NCBI RefSeq assembly: GCF_029105185.1 | Contig: NZ_JAFMZK010000002.1 | Coordinates: 1 to 64,000 of the forward strand | Length of the DNA: 64,000 bases | Source of the DNA: Aliiroseovarius sp. Z3 | GTDB taxonomy: Bacteria > Pseudomonadota > Alphaproteobacteria > Rhodobacterales > Rhodobacteraceae | Direction: 5' to 3' | Shown: positions 55,282 through 64,000 of the stretch, in pieces | Numbering within the stretch: the first letter of the stretch is position 1 | Layout: every line of letters starts with the position of its first letter | Translations under genes and position numbers: made by a program | Notes under the pieces: generated by a model | The model's input: the letters and a program-made list of their open reading frames with translations, nothing else | The model's database searches: none | What the model was told of the DNA's origin: nothing

Positions 55282-56013
55282 TTATTGCGGTTTGGTGCGG
55301 TAATGGTAATGCCCGACCAGGTGCATCCCGATATTGGCATAAAGGGGATTGGCTGCGTGGTTTCCCTGGGTCACGATCAGAGCAATATACTTGGCCTTCT
55401 GCGCCTTGGCCCAGATTGCCGCCTGTTTGAGCAGGTTCGCACCTGTGCCCATCCGGCGCATTTCCTTGTCCACATGTAACGCGTGGACCATCGCAATCTC
55501 GTTGTGCAGACCGACAAAACCGACACCTGCCGGCGCATCATCCGTGCGCGCCAGCAGGCCCGTTTTCGGACAGTTCGCGCGCTCCATCACGGCTCGTCGC
55601 GCCGCGCCAATGCCGCCCGCTTCCCACAGCTCGTGCATGATCGACAGCGTCGGCCATATGGAAAACGCCGAAACCGGCGGTGGTGCGTCCTTGGTCAGTT
55701 CCTCGACTTCAATCGCCCAGAAATTGACGGGGTCGACGATCTGATAGCCATGCTTTTCCAGCATATCGTCCAGGTGTTCGTCCCCATGACGGATCTGGAA
55801 CAGCGGGTCCATCCCGAGATCACGCATCGCCTTTTCCGCGACCGGCAGGTCGGCTTCGGTGGTCGGCCAGTTTTCGGTTGCCGCCGAAACACGTTTTCCA
55901 CCACCGGCACCATCGCGGATGACCCAGGCACCAATGCGCTCTGTCTTGGCCGGGGGCCAGGTTACTTCGCAGGCCTCAATGACCTGATCGACACTTGGAA
56001 GGTGATGTTTCAT
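55282..56013 (-). CDS. GNAT-family N-acetyltransferase
   Basis: A 243-residue protein. The C-terminal half has the acetyl-CoA-binding core (MVHALHVDKEMRRMGTGANLL, then YIALIVTQGNHAANPLYANI). The N-terminal half is divergent and may be a second degenerate GNAT lobe. Its start overlaps the cinA-like stop by 4 bases. Substrate unknown. Confidence 0.85.
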   Translation of the reverse strand: MKHHLPSVDQVIEACEVTWPPAKTERIGAWVIRDGAGGGKRVSAATENWPTTEADLPVAEKAMRDLGMDPLFQIRHGDEHLDDMLEKHGYQIVDPVNFWAIEVEELTKDAPPPVSAFSIWPTLSIMHELWEAGGIGAARRAVMERANCPKTGLLARTDDAPAGVGFVGLHNEIAMVHALHVDKEMRRMGTGANLLKQAAIWAKAQKAKYIALIVTQGNHAANPLYANIGMHLVGHYHYRTKPQ

Positions 56014-56738
56014 GCGTCCTCCGAAAACAACTGGGACAAGGATTTGGCGGCCGCATCAAGCCGGGCGGCATCGGTGCCCCGGATCACGATGTTCGCGCCG
56101 AAAATGCCGTTTTGAATGAATGGGTATGACCCGAAACTCAGGTCCGTGTTCTCGTTTGCCAATTGCCCCAGCGGACCGGCGATGTCACCTTCCCCGCGAT
56201 TGATCCTGATCGAGCGGGAAAGCAGGGGTGCGCCACCGGTCAGGCGGGGCAGGACGCTGTCAACCATGGCTTTGAAGACGGATGGAACACCCGCCATCAC
56301 ATGCACATTCTCCAGCGTGAAACCGGGTGCGACCGAGATTGGGTTGTCAATCAACGTCGCGCGGTCCGGAATGCGTGCCATTCGTTGGCGCGATGCGTTG
56401 AACTCATGCCCTTGCCGTGCATAGTGGGCGGCCAGAAGGGCATACGCATCGTCGCGGATGTCGATGTGATCATCGAAAGCGCGCGCGATGCAATCGGCTG
56501 TGATGTCGTCATGGGTGGGGCCGATGCCGCCCGAAGTGAACACATGGTCAAAGCTGTCGGAAAGGGTTTTCACCGCCGCTTCGATCGCGGCGGCATCGTC
56601 GGATACAACGCGCACTTCTTTCAGATCAATGCCATGCTCGGTCAGTTTGCCCGCCAGGTGATGCATGTTCGCATCCCTTGTCCGGCCTGACAAAATCTCG
56701 TCACCAATGACCAACATGGCAGCGGTTGGGTTTGGCAT
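56010..56738 (-). CDS. CinA-like molybdopterin-binding-domain protein
   Basis: A 242-residue stand-alone MoCF/MoaB-like domain as found at the N-terminus of CinA. Motifs: LVIGDEILSGRTRDANMHHLA and FTSGGIGPTHDDITADCIA. The nicotinamide-nucleotide amidase domain of full CinA is missing, which is normal for the short form. A pyrophosphatase role is possible. Confidence 0.87.
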   Translation of the reverse strand: MPNPTAAMLVIGDEILSGRTRDANMHHLAGKLTEHGIDLKEVRVVSDDAAAIEAAVKTLSDSFDHVFTSGGIGPTHDDITADCIARAFDDHIDIRDDAYALLAAHYARQGHEFNASRQRMARIPDRATLIDNPISVAPGFTLENVHVMAGVPSVFKAMVDSVLPRLTGGAPLLSRSIRINRGEGDIAGPLGQLANENTDLSFGSYPFIQNGIFGANIVIRGTDAARLDAAAKSLSQLFSEDA

Positions 56739-56776
56739 AGCTTGCTCCTATCCTACTTCCGGTATAGGCCCGCTCT

Positions 56777-57475
56777 ATGCAATTTCCCAGCCCTCTTGTG
56801 CCTGCCAGACTTATTCGACGCTACAAACGGTTTTTGGCCGATTGCCTGTTGGAGGACGGTCGCGAAGTTGTGGCCCATTGTGCCAACCCCGGCTCGATGA
56901 TGGGTCTGGCCGAACCGGGCACAAAGATCTGGCTGGAGCCGAATGACGACCCCAAGAAGAAGTTAAAGTTTGGCTGGCGGTTGGTGGATCACGAGAACGG
57001 GCATTTGACGGGGGTCGATACCTCGGTGCCGAACCGGGCCTTGCGCGCGGCGCTTCAGGCCCAGTCCGTGCCGGGGCTGCCCCATTATCACGCCGTCCGT
57101 TCCGAGGTGAAATATGGCGAAAACAGCCGTATTGATTTCCTGCTGGAAGGTGACGGGCTGACCTATGTCGAGGTGAAATCCGTGACCCTGAGCCGTCAAC
57201 CCGGTCTGGCCGAGTTTCCTGACAGTGTGACGGCGCGCGGCACCAAGCATTTGGGCGAACTTGTACAAATGGTTGCACAAGGTCATCGCGCGGTGATGAT
57301 ATACTTGGTGCAACGCACCGATTGCGATCGGTTCGATCTGGCGCGGGACATCGATCCGGCCTATGGCGCGGCATTCGATGCAGCCCGCGCGGCGGGGGTA
57401 GAGGCCATCGTGCTTGGCACTCGCATCAGCCCCGAGGGCATCGAAATTGCAGGCCCTCTGGAGTCTTTGGCCTGA
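56777..57475 (+). CDS. sfsA: Sugar fermentation stimulation protein SfsA
   Basis: A 232-residue protein with the SfsA pattern: LVPARLIRRYKRFLADCLL, HCANPGSMMGL and EVKSVTL. The late motif RGTKHLGELVQMVAQGHRAV fits the nuclease-like fold. It was named for maltose-related effects in E. coli; the biochemical role is unclear. It starts 38 bases from the divergent cinA-like gene. Confidence 0.92.
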   Translation: MQFPSPLVPARLIRRYKRFLADCLLEDGREVVAHCANPGSMMGLAEPGTKIWLEPNDDPKKKLKFGWRLVDHENGHLTGVDTSVPNRALRAALQAQSVPGLPHYHAVRSEVKYGENSRIDFLLEGDGLTYVEVKSVTLSRQPGLAEFPDSVTARGTKHLGELVQMVAQGHRAVMIYLVQRTDCDRFDLARDIDPAYGAAFDAARAAGVEAIVLGTRISPEGIEIAGPLESLA

Positions 57476-57511
57476 ACACCCTATTTAGAGGCGAAGCAAG
57501 AGGATAAATCC

Positions 57512-58360
57512 ATGGACGACACCATGCGCGTGACCAAAGAGGGCATCCGCCTTTACGACACTTCCGATTTCGCCGGGATGCAAGCGGCAGGCCGTTTGGC
57601 GGCCGATATTCTGGACCGGATTGCGCCGATGGTGAAGCCGGGCGTGACGACGGCAGAACTTGACGCCGCGATCGAGGCGATGATCGACGAAGCTGGCGCC
57701 GTATCGGCCACGATCGGATACAAGGGTTATCGGCATGCGTCCTGCATATCGTTGAACCACGTGGTGTGTCACGGCATCCCCGGATCGAAAACCCCCAAGG
57801 GCAAGAACGAGAAATCGGCGCGCAAACATGATGAACTGATCGACGGTGACATTCTGAATGTTGATGTGACGGTGATCGTGGACGGCTGGTACGGCGACAC
57901 GAGTCGCATGTACAAAGCTGGCACGATCAAGCCCTTTGCCGACCGCTTGATCCAGGTGACTCACGATGCGCTGATGAAAGGGATCGAGGCCGTGCGCCCC
58001 GGAAACACCTTCGGCGATATTGGCCACGCCATTCAAACCTATGTGGAAAGTCAGCGCATGTCGGTTGTCCGCGATTTTTGCGGTCATGGCCTTGGCCAGG
58101 TGTTTCACGCCCCGCCCAACGTGCTGCATTATGGCCGCCCCGGCACCGGCCCGGTGCTGGAAGAAGGTATGTTCTTCACCATCGAACCGATGGTCAATCT
58201 GGGTCGCCCCGAGACAAAGATCCTTGCCGATGACTGGACGGCAATCACCCGCGACAAGTCGCTGTCGGCGCAGTTCGAACACTCGGTCGGGGTGACGGCA
58301 GACGGGTGCGATATCTTCACCCTGTCGCCCGCGGGCAAGTTTCACCCGACCTGGGGCTGA
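57512..58360 (+). CDS. map: Methionine aminopeptidase, type I
   Basis: A 282-residue metalloprotease that removes N-terminal methionine. Metal ligands are in NVDVTVIVDGWYGDTS (two Asp), CGHGLGQVFH (His), FTIEPMV (Glu) and SAQFEHSVGV (Glu). After HGIPG there is a Lys-rich insertion (SKTPKGKNEKSARKHDE) before LIDGDILNVD, longer than in E. coli Map. Its last codons overlap the convergent rsmD by 19 bases. Confidence 0.95.
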   Translation: MDDTMRVTKEGIRLYDTSDFAGMQAAGRLAADILDRIAPMVKPGVTTAELDAAIEAMIDEAGAVSATIGYKGYRHASCISLNHVVCHGIPGSKTPKGKNEKSARKHDELIDGDILNVDVTVIVDGWYGDTSRMYKAGTIKPFADRLIQVTHDALMKGIEAVRPGNTFGDIGHAIQTYVESQRMSVVRDFCGHGLGQVFHAPPNVLHYGRPGTGPVLEEGMFFTIEPMVNLGRPETKILADDWTAITRDKSLSAQFEHSVGVTADGCDIFTLSPAGKFHPTWG

Positions 58361-58917
58361 CCCGCCGAGAAGATGCAGATCGTGATGGTCGTCGCGCCGT
58401 AACGGCGGGCGTCCAGCTGCGTCACACCGTCGGGCAGGGTCAGGGCGGTGTCGTCCTCCCACACGATCAGCGCGTCGTCAGCCACCCAGCCGCCTTTGAT
58501 GGCTGCGGCCAACGCCTTTTCCCCCAAACCCTTGCCATAGGGCGGGTCGAGGAAGATCAGGTCATGTGGCTGGCCGTCGCCCAAACGTGTAGCGTCGCGC
58601 TTGATGATGGTGGTTTCGCCAGTGCAGCGGCATTTGGCGATGTTTTCGCGGATCAGGGCCTGTGCTTTGCGACCATCGTCGATAAATGTCACATGCGCCG
58701 CCCCACGCGACAGGGCCTCAAGCCCCAAGGCGCCGGTGCCTGCAAACAGGTCGAGCACCCGCGCACCGGTAACGGGATCGCCGAACCGACCTCCGGTCAG
58801 CATCGAAAACAGGCTTTCGCGCACGCGGTCGGTGGTGGGGCGCAGATGTGCACCGGCATCCCCTTTGCCGACATTGGCCAAAGCTAACCCACGAAACCGA
58901 CCTGCGATAATCCTCAT
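58342..58917 (-). CDS. rsmD: 16S rRNA (guanine-966-N2)-methyltransferase RsmD
   Basis: A 191-residue SAM-dependent methyltransferase. The SAM site is VLDLFAGTGALGLEALSRGA and the catalytic motif DPPYGKG. The N-terminal RIIAGRFRGLAL and RPTTDRVRESLFSML are diagnostic of RsmD. It modifies the small-subunit rRNA P-site region. ATGA overlap with the upstream oxidoreductase. Confidence 0.94.
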   Translation of the reverse strand: MRIIAGRFRGLALANVGKGDAGAHLRPTTDRVRESLFSMLTGGRFGDPVTGARVLDLFAGTGALGLEALSRGAAHVTFIDDGRKAQALIRENIAKCRCTGETTIIKRDATRLGDGQPHDLIFLDPPYGKGLGEKALAAAIKGGWVADDALIVWEDDTALTLPDGVTQLDARRYGATTITICIFSAGQPQVG

Positions 58918-60122
58918 TTCAAGAGCGGTTTCAGGTCCGCCGATGGGTCTGAAATGACCGTCTTGTCAGCGGATTTTCCCGCTTCGATCAGCCGCTTGCC
59001 GATCATATAGGCGCGGGGGTCGTTCATCGCGTCCACCGCCAGCAGGGTATCGCCCTGATAATACCAGAAGCTCATGCTGCCGTCATGTTCGCCCGGTCGC
59101 GCCACGACGTTGTCATACCCGGCGTTCAGGCCCGCGATTTGCAGTTTTACGTCATATTGATCTGACCAGAACCACGGTTTGGCGATATAATCGACATTTT
59201 CGCCCATCATGTTGCGGGCGACGATCTCGGCCTGATCAATGGCGTTTGGCACGCTTTCCAGCCGGATCCGGGTGCCGCGATAGGGGAAAGACGCACAATC
59301 GCCCGCCGCCCAGATCGCCGAGTCCGATGTGCGCCCATGGGCATCGGTCTTGATACCGTTCTCGATCTCAAGCCCGGCGGCTTCAGCCAGCCCGGTGTCC
59401 GGGGCGATCCCGACACCGATAACCGCAAAGTCCACGTCAAGCGTGCTGCCATCCGACAGGACGGCCCCGGTCACGCGGCCCTCACCTGTCAGACGGTCCA
59501 ACCCGACCCCTTCACGAATATCAACGCCGTGGGCGTGATGCAGTGCACGAAAGTAATCCGAAGTCTCGGGGGCGGCGACCCGTTGCAGGATACGGTCGGC
59601 CATTTCAACCAAGGTGACGTTCAGCCCCTTCTTGGCCGCAACAGCGGCGGCCTCTAACCCGATATAGCCGCCACCGATGATCAAGACACGGCGGTCTTTT
59701 TCAATTTCGGTGGCCATCTGGTCGACATCTTCAAGTGTGCGTACCACATGCACGCCCTCAAGCGTTCCGCCTATTGCGGCTGGCAAGCGTCGCGGCACCG
59801 ACCCGGTGGTCAGGGCGAGCTGGTCATAAGATATGCGTTCGTCACCGATCACCACCTCACGCGCGCTGGCATCAATTGCGTCCACATGCGTGTTCAGCCG
59901 CAGGGTGATGTTATTATCCGAATAGAAGCTTTCCGGGCGCAGATACAGGCGTTCCAACTCCATCTCGCCCAACAGATACGCCTTAGACAGAGGTGGGCGT
60001 TGATAGGGCGGTGCCGGTTCGGCCCCGATCAATGTGATGTCGCCGTCAAATCCAGAGTTTCGCAGCTTCGCAACCAATGACGCACCGGCTTGTCCGGCAC
60101 CGATGACAACAATGTGAGACAT
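58914..60122 (-). CDS. FAD-dependent ferredoxin reductase-like oxidoreductase
   Basis: A 402-residue NAD(P)/FAD protein. The first dinucleotide fold is IGAGQAGASLVAKL at residues 7-20, the second IIGGGYIGLEAAAVAAKKG. The C-terminal reductase domain starts near residue 320 (KPWFWSDQYDVKLQIAG). This is the layout of putidaredoxin/rhodocoxin reductases that feed P450 or Rieske oxygenases. No partner ferredoxin or P450 is visible here. The start MSHIVVIGAG was chosen. Confidence 0.9.
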   Translation of the reverse strand: MSHIVVIGAGQAGASLVAKLRNSGFDGDITLIGAEPAPPYQRPPLSKAYLLGEMELERLYLRPESFYSDNNITLRLNTHVDAIDASAREVVIGDERISYDQLALTTGSVPRRLPAAIGGTLEGVHVVRTLEDVDQMATEIEKDRRVLIIGGGYIGLEAAAVAAKKGLNVTLVEMADRILQRVAAPETSDYFRALHHAHGVDIREGVGLDRLTGEGRVTGAVLSDGSTLDVDFAVIGVGIAPDTGLAEAAGLEIENGIKTDAHGRTSDSAIWAAGDCASFPYRGTRIRLESVPNAIDQAEIVARNMMGENVDYIAKPWFWSDQYDVKLQIAGLNAGYDNVVARPGEHDGSMSFWYYQGDTLLAVDAMNDPRAYMIGKRLIEAGKSADKTVISDPSADLKPLLK

Positions 60123-60205
60123 ACGGGGTTTCCATTCTTGCTGACCTGACGCGGTTTGCAGACTATGACTAGAGGAACCAGAAACACAATCAGGGATGTT
60201 GAAAA

Positions 60206-60700
60206 ATGACTCTTTCAGTAGGTGACAAACTGCCAGATGCAACCTTACTGCGGATGGGCGCGGACGGACCGGAATCGGTTGAACTTTCGTCACTGACGAA
60301 GGGGAAGAAGGCTGTGATCTTTGCGTTGCCGGGTGCCTATACCGGCACTTGTACCACAGCGCACGTGCCCAGCTTCATGCGGACCAAGCCAGAGTTCGAT
60401 AAAAAGGGTGTCGATTCTGTTGTTTGCATTTCCGTCAACGACCCGTTTGTCATGGACGCTTGGGGCGAAAGCACAGGTGCAGCTGCGGCGGGCATCACCA
60501 TGCTGGGCGATGCCGAAGGCACATTCACAAGGGCCGTCGGGATGAGCTTTGACGCCCCACCCGCGGGGCTGATCAACCGTTCGCGCCGCTATGCGCTTTA
60601 TGCCGAAGACGGTGTGGTCAAAGTGCTGAACGCCGAAGAAAACCCCGGCGTTTGTGAAACATCGGGCGGTGAGGCGCTGCTGGCGGACATGTCAGGCTAA
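60206..60700 (+). CDS. Peroxiredoxin (Prx5/PMP20-type)
   Basis: A 164-residue thiol peroxidase. The active site LPGAYTGTCT has peroxidatic C49. SVNDPFVMDAWGES and the Prx5-type C-terminal part follow. A late cysteine in NPGVCETSGG could be a resolving residue. It is divergent from the FAD reductase gene. It reduces hydroperoxides, probably with glutathione or thioredoxin. Confidence 0.92.
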   Translation: MTLSVGDKLPDATLLRMGADGPESVELSSLTKGKKAVIFALPGAYTGTCTTAHVPSFMRTKPEFDKKGVDSVVCISVNDPFVMDAWGESTGAAAAGITMLGDAEGTFTRAVGMSFDAPPAGLINRSRRYALYAEDGVVKVLNAEENPGVCETSGGEALLADMSG

Positions 60701-61926
60701 TCACGCTCGCGCATATTCGTTTTTCGAAAGGGGCCGTATGAGGTGAGGATATCAATGTCCCCCTCAACGGCCTCTTTCTCGGCCGTCACGAATTGTTCGA
60801 CGGCGTCGCGAAATCCGGGTTCGGCGATCCAATGCAACGAATGGGTTGCCACGGGCAGATAGCCACGCGCCAGCTTGTGTTCGCCTTGCGCCCCGGCTTC
60901 AACCCGGCGCATGCGGTGCGAAATTGCAAAGTCGATGGCCTGATAATAGCAAAGCTCGAAATGAAGACAGGGGTGGTGTTCCAACGCCCCCCAATAGCGT
61001 CCGAATAGCGTGTCGCGCCCGATCATGTTCAACGCCCCGGCAACAGGGTGCTGATTGTCCATGGCCAAGACCAACAGAACGTCATCGCGCATCGTTTGAT
61101 GTAACTCGTCAAAGAAGGCGCGTGTCAGATAGGGGCGGCCCCATTTGCGTGCGCCCGTATCCTGATAAAATTGCCAGAACGTGTCCCAGTGATGTGTTTC
61201 GATCGCGTCTCCGGTCAGCGCGACGATCTTTCCGCCAAAACCCTGCGCCTGCCGTCGTTCTTTCCGGATTTGTTTGCGCTTGCGCGAGCTCAGGCTTTCC
61301 AGAAACGCATCGAAGGTCTGATAGTCGTCGTTTTCCCAATGAAACTGTTGCCCGATCCGGTGCAGAAGGCCCATTTGCTCGCCCACCCGGGCCTCTTCGC
61401 TTGTGCAGAAAGTGACATGTGCCGAACTCAGACCGTTATTTGCGGCAATTTGTACAAGCCCTTGCACCAATCCGGCCTGACCAACGGTTTCGTATCCGGG
61501 GCGTGTCAGGAAACGGCGGCCCGTGACGGGTGTAAATGGAACAGCGACCTGTAGCTTCGGATAGTATCGCCCGCCCGCGCGCTCATAGGCATCCGCCCAG
61601 CTGTAGTCGAATACATATTCGCCCTGACTGTGGGTTTTCGCATAGACCGGCGCCACGGCGATGACCTGCCCATCAGCATGAACGCTAAGGTAATGTGGCT
61701 GCCAGCCGGTTCCCTCGCCGACACTGCCAGAAACCTCAAGCGCGGTCAGAAAACGATGGGTGGTGAATGGGTCGATGGCGCGTCCACCATCCGCCGTTTC
61801 AGGGCAAGCGCAGGCGTCCCAGTCGCTCGCCGCAATACTGGAAAGATGCTGATGGGTGCGGATTTCGATCTGAGTATCTGTCACCGTGACATTGGGCCCA
61901 ACCCGACCAATGCGGTCAAGCCGCAT
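60697..61926 (-). CDS. FemAB/GNAT-like acyltransferase (COG3146 type)
   Basis: A protein of about 409 residues of the peptidogalycan/DUF482 GNAT group. Recognisable blocks are FLTALEVSGSVGEGTGWQPH, FDYSWADAYERAG and YYPKLQVAVPFTPVTGRRFL, with a second GNAT-like lobe containing MIGRDTLFGRYWGALEHHPC. The start at 61926 overlaps the GDPD gene by 11 bases; a GTG 13 codons on is an alternative. Substrate unknown. Confidence 0.83.
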   Translation of the reverse strand: MRLDRIGRVGPNVTVTDTQIEIRTHQHLSSIAASDWDACACPETADGGRAIDPFTTHRFLTALEVSGSVGEGTGWQPHYLSVHADGQVIAVAPVYAKTHSQGEYVFDYSWADAYERAGGRYYPKLQVAVPFTPVTGRRFLTRPGYETVGQAGLVQGLVQIAANNGLSSAHVTFCTSEEARVGEQMGLLHRIGQQFHWENDDYQTFDAFLESLSSRKRKQIRKERRQAQGFGGKIVALTGDAIETHHWDTFWQFYQDTGARKWGRPYLTRAFFDELHQTMRDDVLLVLAMDNQHPVAGALNMIGRDTLFGRYWGALEHHPCLHFELCYYQAIDFAISHRMRRVEAGAQGEHKLARGYLPVATHSLHWIAEPGFRDAVEQFVTAEKEAVEGDIDILTSYGPFRKTNMRERD

Positions 61927-62683
61927 AGCCTTCAAACGTGATGTTGTCGGCAATCTTGCGCGCTTCGATCTCGTCCGCTTTCGATTTCACGGTCCAGCAC
62001 AGAACGGGCACGTTCCTTGCCTTGAGTTTCGCAACCGCCGGGCTTCGAAGATCATGGATGTCATGGCTGATGAAACTTGCGTTCACGCGGTCAAAATCAG
62101 GGATGTCGCGAAGGTAACGGCGCGTGGCAGCGGGAAGAAGCGGATTGTCCTTTTCAAGGAATGCTTCGGTGGTCAGGCCAAGGGTGCGGTCGGAAACAAG
62201 CGTGCCAAGCGTTGCGACCGAATGCGGATTGAACGACATGATAGCCACGTCGCCCTGGTAGCCCGACAGGGCTTTGGCCACCGCCTTTTCAAGCGGCCCG
62301 GTGCGTGGCCCCATCGCGCCATCCTGATCCTTCATCTCGACCAGCAATGGCACACGGCCCGACACGATCTGAAGCACCTCTTCAAAGGTTGGAATGCCTT
62401 CGTCACCATGCGCCAACGCAATCCCGCCCAGTTCGACCGACGTGCGTTGCTGGATTGGCCCTTTCTGATCGGTCAAACGTCGCAAGTCATAGTCGTGAAA
62501 CACCATCGCCTGCGCATCTTTCGACAGCTGCAGATCAACTTCGATGCCATAACCTGCCTCCATGGCGGCATAAATGGCGGCGCGCGAGTTTTCAGGGCGA
62601 CCCGCCGTCAGGTCGTGCAGCGCACGGTGGGCAATCGGGCGGGTCAGAAAACTTTCCGGCAAAGGAATCGGGGACCGTGTCAT
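61916..62683 (-). CDS. Glycerophosphodiester phosphodiesterase
   Basis: A 255-residue TIM-barrel phosphodiesterase. The catalytic pieces are IAHRALHDLTAGRPENS (HR and E), GIEVDLQLSKDAQAMVFHDY (E, D and H) and LLVEMKDQ. It would split glycerophosphodiesters to glycerol 3-phosphate. There is no signal peptide, so it is cytoplasmic. It overlaps the RidA gene by 4 bases. Confidence 0.9.
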   Translation of the reverse strand: MTRSPIPLPESFLTRPIAHRALHDLTAGRPENSRAAIYAAMEAGYGIEVDLQLSKDAQAMVFHDYDLRRLTDQKGPIQQRTSVELGGIALAHGDEGIPTFEEVLQIVSGRVPLLVEMKDQDGAMGPRTGPLEKAVAKALSGYQGDVAIMSFNPHSVATLGTLVSDRTLGLTTEAFLEKDNPLLPAATRRYLRDIPDFDRVNASFISHDIHDLRSPAVAKLKARNVPVLCWTVKSKADEIEARKIADNITFEGYAA

Positions 62684-63141
62684 TTGATCTGGAATATGCC
62701 TTCGATTTCAACCGCAACGCCAAAAGGCAGGCTGGCTGCCGAGACGGCAGAACGCGCGTGCCGTCCGGCCTCTCCCAATGCTTCGACCATAAAATCCGAC
62801 GCCCCGTTGATCACCTTCGGCTGATCGCCAAAAGCGTCGGTCGAGTTGACGAAGCCCACCAATTTGACCACCCGTTGAAGACGGTCCAGATCACCGTCAC
62901 AGGCTGCTTTAACCTGCGCCAACAAAGCGATAGCGCAGCTGCGCGCTGCCAAGGCACCTTCTTCGGCGGTCATGGTCTGCCCCAGCTTGCCCGTCAAAAA
63001 CGCGCCATCTTTCATCGAGATCTGACCAGAGACATGTACCAGATCGCCAATTCTGACATAGGGTACATAGTTTGCAGCCGGCGCCGGTGCGTCGGGCAGT
63101 GTGACACCCAATTCTGCAAGTCGGGTTTCAAATTTGCTCAT
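62680..63141 (-). CDS. RidA-family protein
   Basis: A 153-residue trimeric RidA/YjgF-type protein. SAVSAASLPFGVAVEIEGIFQI holds the region that normally carries the imine-deaminating arginine. HVSGQISMKDGAFLTGKLG is the typical early motif. The subgroup with about 150 residues (YjgH/TdcF-like) is often of unknown specificity. AAGGA precedes the ATG at 63141. Confidence 0.88.
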   Translation of the reverse strand: MSKFETRLAELGVTLPDAPAPAANYVPYVRIGDLVHVSGQISMKDGAFLTGKLGQTMTAEEGALAARSCAIALLAQVKAACDGDLDRLQRVVKLVGFVNSTDAFGDQPKVINGASDFMVEALGEAGRHARSAVSAASLPFGVAVEIEGIFQIK

Positions 63142-63263
63142 TTTGCGTCCTTCTTGATTGGTCCTACGCATTGCGCGGGGCGGGTGCGGGGACGCTAGCT
63201 TGCCATCTGGTTGCTGAAAAGGGTGAAAGCGATCATAAGCTCGGGCCGATCGCTTTGAGCGCG

Positions 63264-64000
63264 TCATTTTTCCCGCAGGGCGGTGCGGAAGAATTCCGCA
63301 AAAGGCTGCAACAGATAGGATATCGGGCTGCGATCTGCCGTCTGGATGAATGCGGTGACCGGCATCCCCGGAAGCAGAACGATATCGTCCGGCAAGCGGG
63401 CGCGTTGCGTGCGATTCATGCCCATCTCGACCGCGTAAAAGCGTTGCCCGGTTTGTTCATCTGTCACGGCATCCGCTGATATATTGTCGATCCGCGCGAT
63501 CACATCCGGGTCATTCTTGCGGGCAAGGGCAGGGAAGGCCAACGTGACCTTTTGGCCGATAAACAACTGGTCAACATCCTGCGGGCTAATCCGCGCCTCG
63601 ACACGCAGTGCGTCGTCTTGGGGGATGATTGTCAGAATGGGTTGGCCGGGCTGGACCACGGATCGCGGTGTGTGGATCATCATCTGATGAACCAAACCGG
63701 AAACGGGTGCACGAAGGATCAGTTGCTCAAGCTCGAAGTCAATGGCGCGAAGGTTCTCGGTCAACTCGGTTGCTGTTGGCTGAACATCCCGCAGTTCCGC
63801 GATGACCTGTTCGCGGTTCTCAGCAGCGATCGACAGTTTTTGCAGATGAGTTTCAGTCAGTCGAACATCCGCCTCGGCTTTAGCGGCCGAGATTTCGGCC
63901 AAACGGCCCGCAAGCACAGCCTCTTCACGTTCAAGGGCGGCGACCCGCGGATATTGCGCCAAACCTTGCGTCAGCAATTCGCGTTGCCTTTGCAAATCAT
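63264..64000 (-). CDS. HlyD-family type I secretion adaptor, C-terminal part (truncated by window)
   Basis: The visible 244 residues are the end of a periplasmic adaptor (membrane-fusion protein) of a type I secretion system. A coiled-coil region (residues with QRQRELL, ELRDVQPTATELTENLRAID) leads to the lipoyl half-motif LRAPVSGLVHQMMIHTPRSVVQPGQPIL and a beta-barrel domain. The ending VEMGMNRTQRARL, then LLPGMPVTAFIQTADRSPISYLLQPF, is the HlyD/PrtE C-terminus. The start lies beyond 64000. Confidence 0.9.
   Translation of the reverse strand, partial: DLQRQRELLTQGLAQYPRVAALEREEAVLAGRLAEISAAKAEADVRLTETHLQKLSIAAENREQVIAELRDVQPTATELTENLRAIDFELEQLILRAPVSGLVHQMMIHTPRSVVQPGQPILTIIPQDDALRVEARISPQDVDQLFIGQKVTLAFPALARKNDPDVIARIDNISADAVTDEQTGQRFYAVEMGMNRTQRARLPDDIVLLPGMPVTAFIQTADRSPISYLLQPFAEFFRTALREK

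Overview
The window looks like chromosomal DNA of a marine alphaproteobacterium of the order Rhodobacterales (Roseobacter group). The evidence is GC-rich coding sequence, a Rhodobacterales-type 23S/5S/initiator-tRNA neighbourhood, TRAP transport genes, a Mcl1-like CoA lyase, a dgcN-dgcA pair and families typical of this order (DUF6478, DUF1244, YtoQ). I saw no insertion sequence, prophage, plasmid replication gene or CRISPR array. Genus cannot be assigned by eye.

Layout. 1-800: the 3' end of a 23S rRNA gene, 5S rRNA and a strong terminator. 1-3.6 kb: an orphan glycosyltransferase-like gene, an exported hypothetical protein and a PagL-like lipid A deacylase, then initiator tRNA-Met. 3.6-7.1 kb: fructokinase, LacI regulator and AGE-family isomerase, a small mannose/fructose cassette with two LacI-type operators; a universal stress protein follows. 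7.6-16.3 kb: a divergent catabolic locus with an RpiR regulator facing seven genes (N-formylglutamate-amidohydrolase-like enzyme, TRAP DctQ-DctM-DctP, a glutamine-synthetase-like ligase, an aldehyde dehydrogenase and an iron alcohol dehydrogenase). This reads as a gamma-glutamylation route for an amine or amino alcohol. 16.4-22.7 kb: zinc-ribbon protein, ftsE-ftsX-plsC-PPOX chain, accA and an AraC regulator.

22.7-27.4 kb: Mcl1-like lyase, then dgcN-dgcA (D-glutamate catabolism), a small DMT permease and a D-amino-acid transaminase, together a D-amino-acid utilisation block. 27.4-32.4 kb: extradiol-dioxygenase-like enzyme, small DUF genes, a second N-formylglutamate-amidohydrolase-like gene and pyruvate kinase. 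32.4-38.6 kb: rpmI-rplT-pheS-pheT, with an atypical SUKH/SMI1-like gene wedged between pheS and pheT, then YtoQ, MscL and elongator tRNA-Met. 38.6-43.3 kb: alanine dehydrogenase with a divergent Lrp regulator, an MFS transporter and ZapE.

43.3-43.8 kb is a gene-free gap. It holds a foldable element on the minus strand that resembles a 6S-type RNA with its own terminator, plus two GTGATCAC palindromes upstream. 43.8-64 kb: accD-folC, CPBP protease, lipoprotein, DUF6478 pair, DUF523, a FadH-like oxidoreductase, AEC transporter, LysR regulator, OmpA-like protein, GNAT/CinA genes, sfsA, map, rsmD, an FAD ferredoxin-reductase-like enzyme, peroxiredoxin, a FemAB/GNAT-type protein, a glycerophosphodiesterase, RidA, and the C-terminal part of a type I secretion adaptor cut by the window end.

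The most interesting points are the RpiR-controlled amine locus with its twin operators, the candidate 6S-like RNA, the SUKH gene inside the pheST operon, and the D-amino-acid block.
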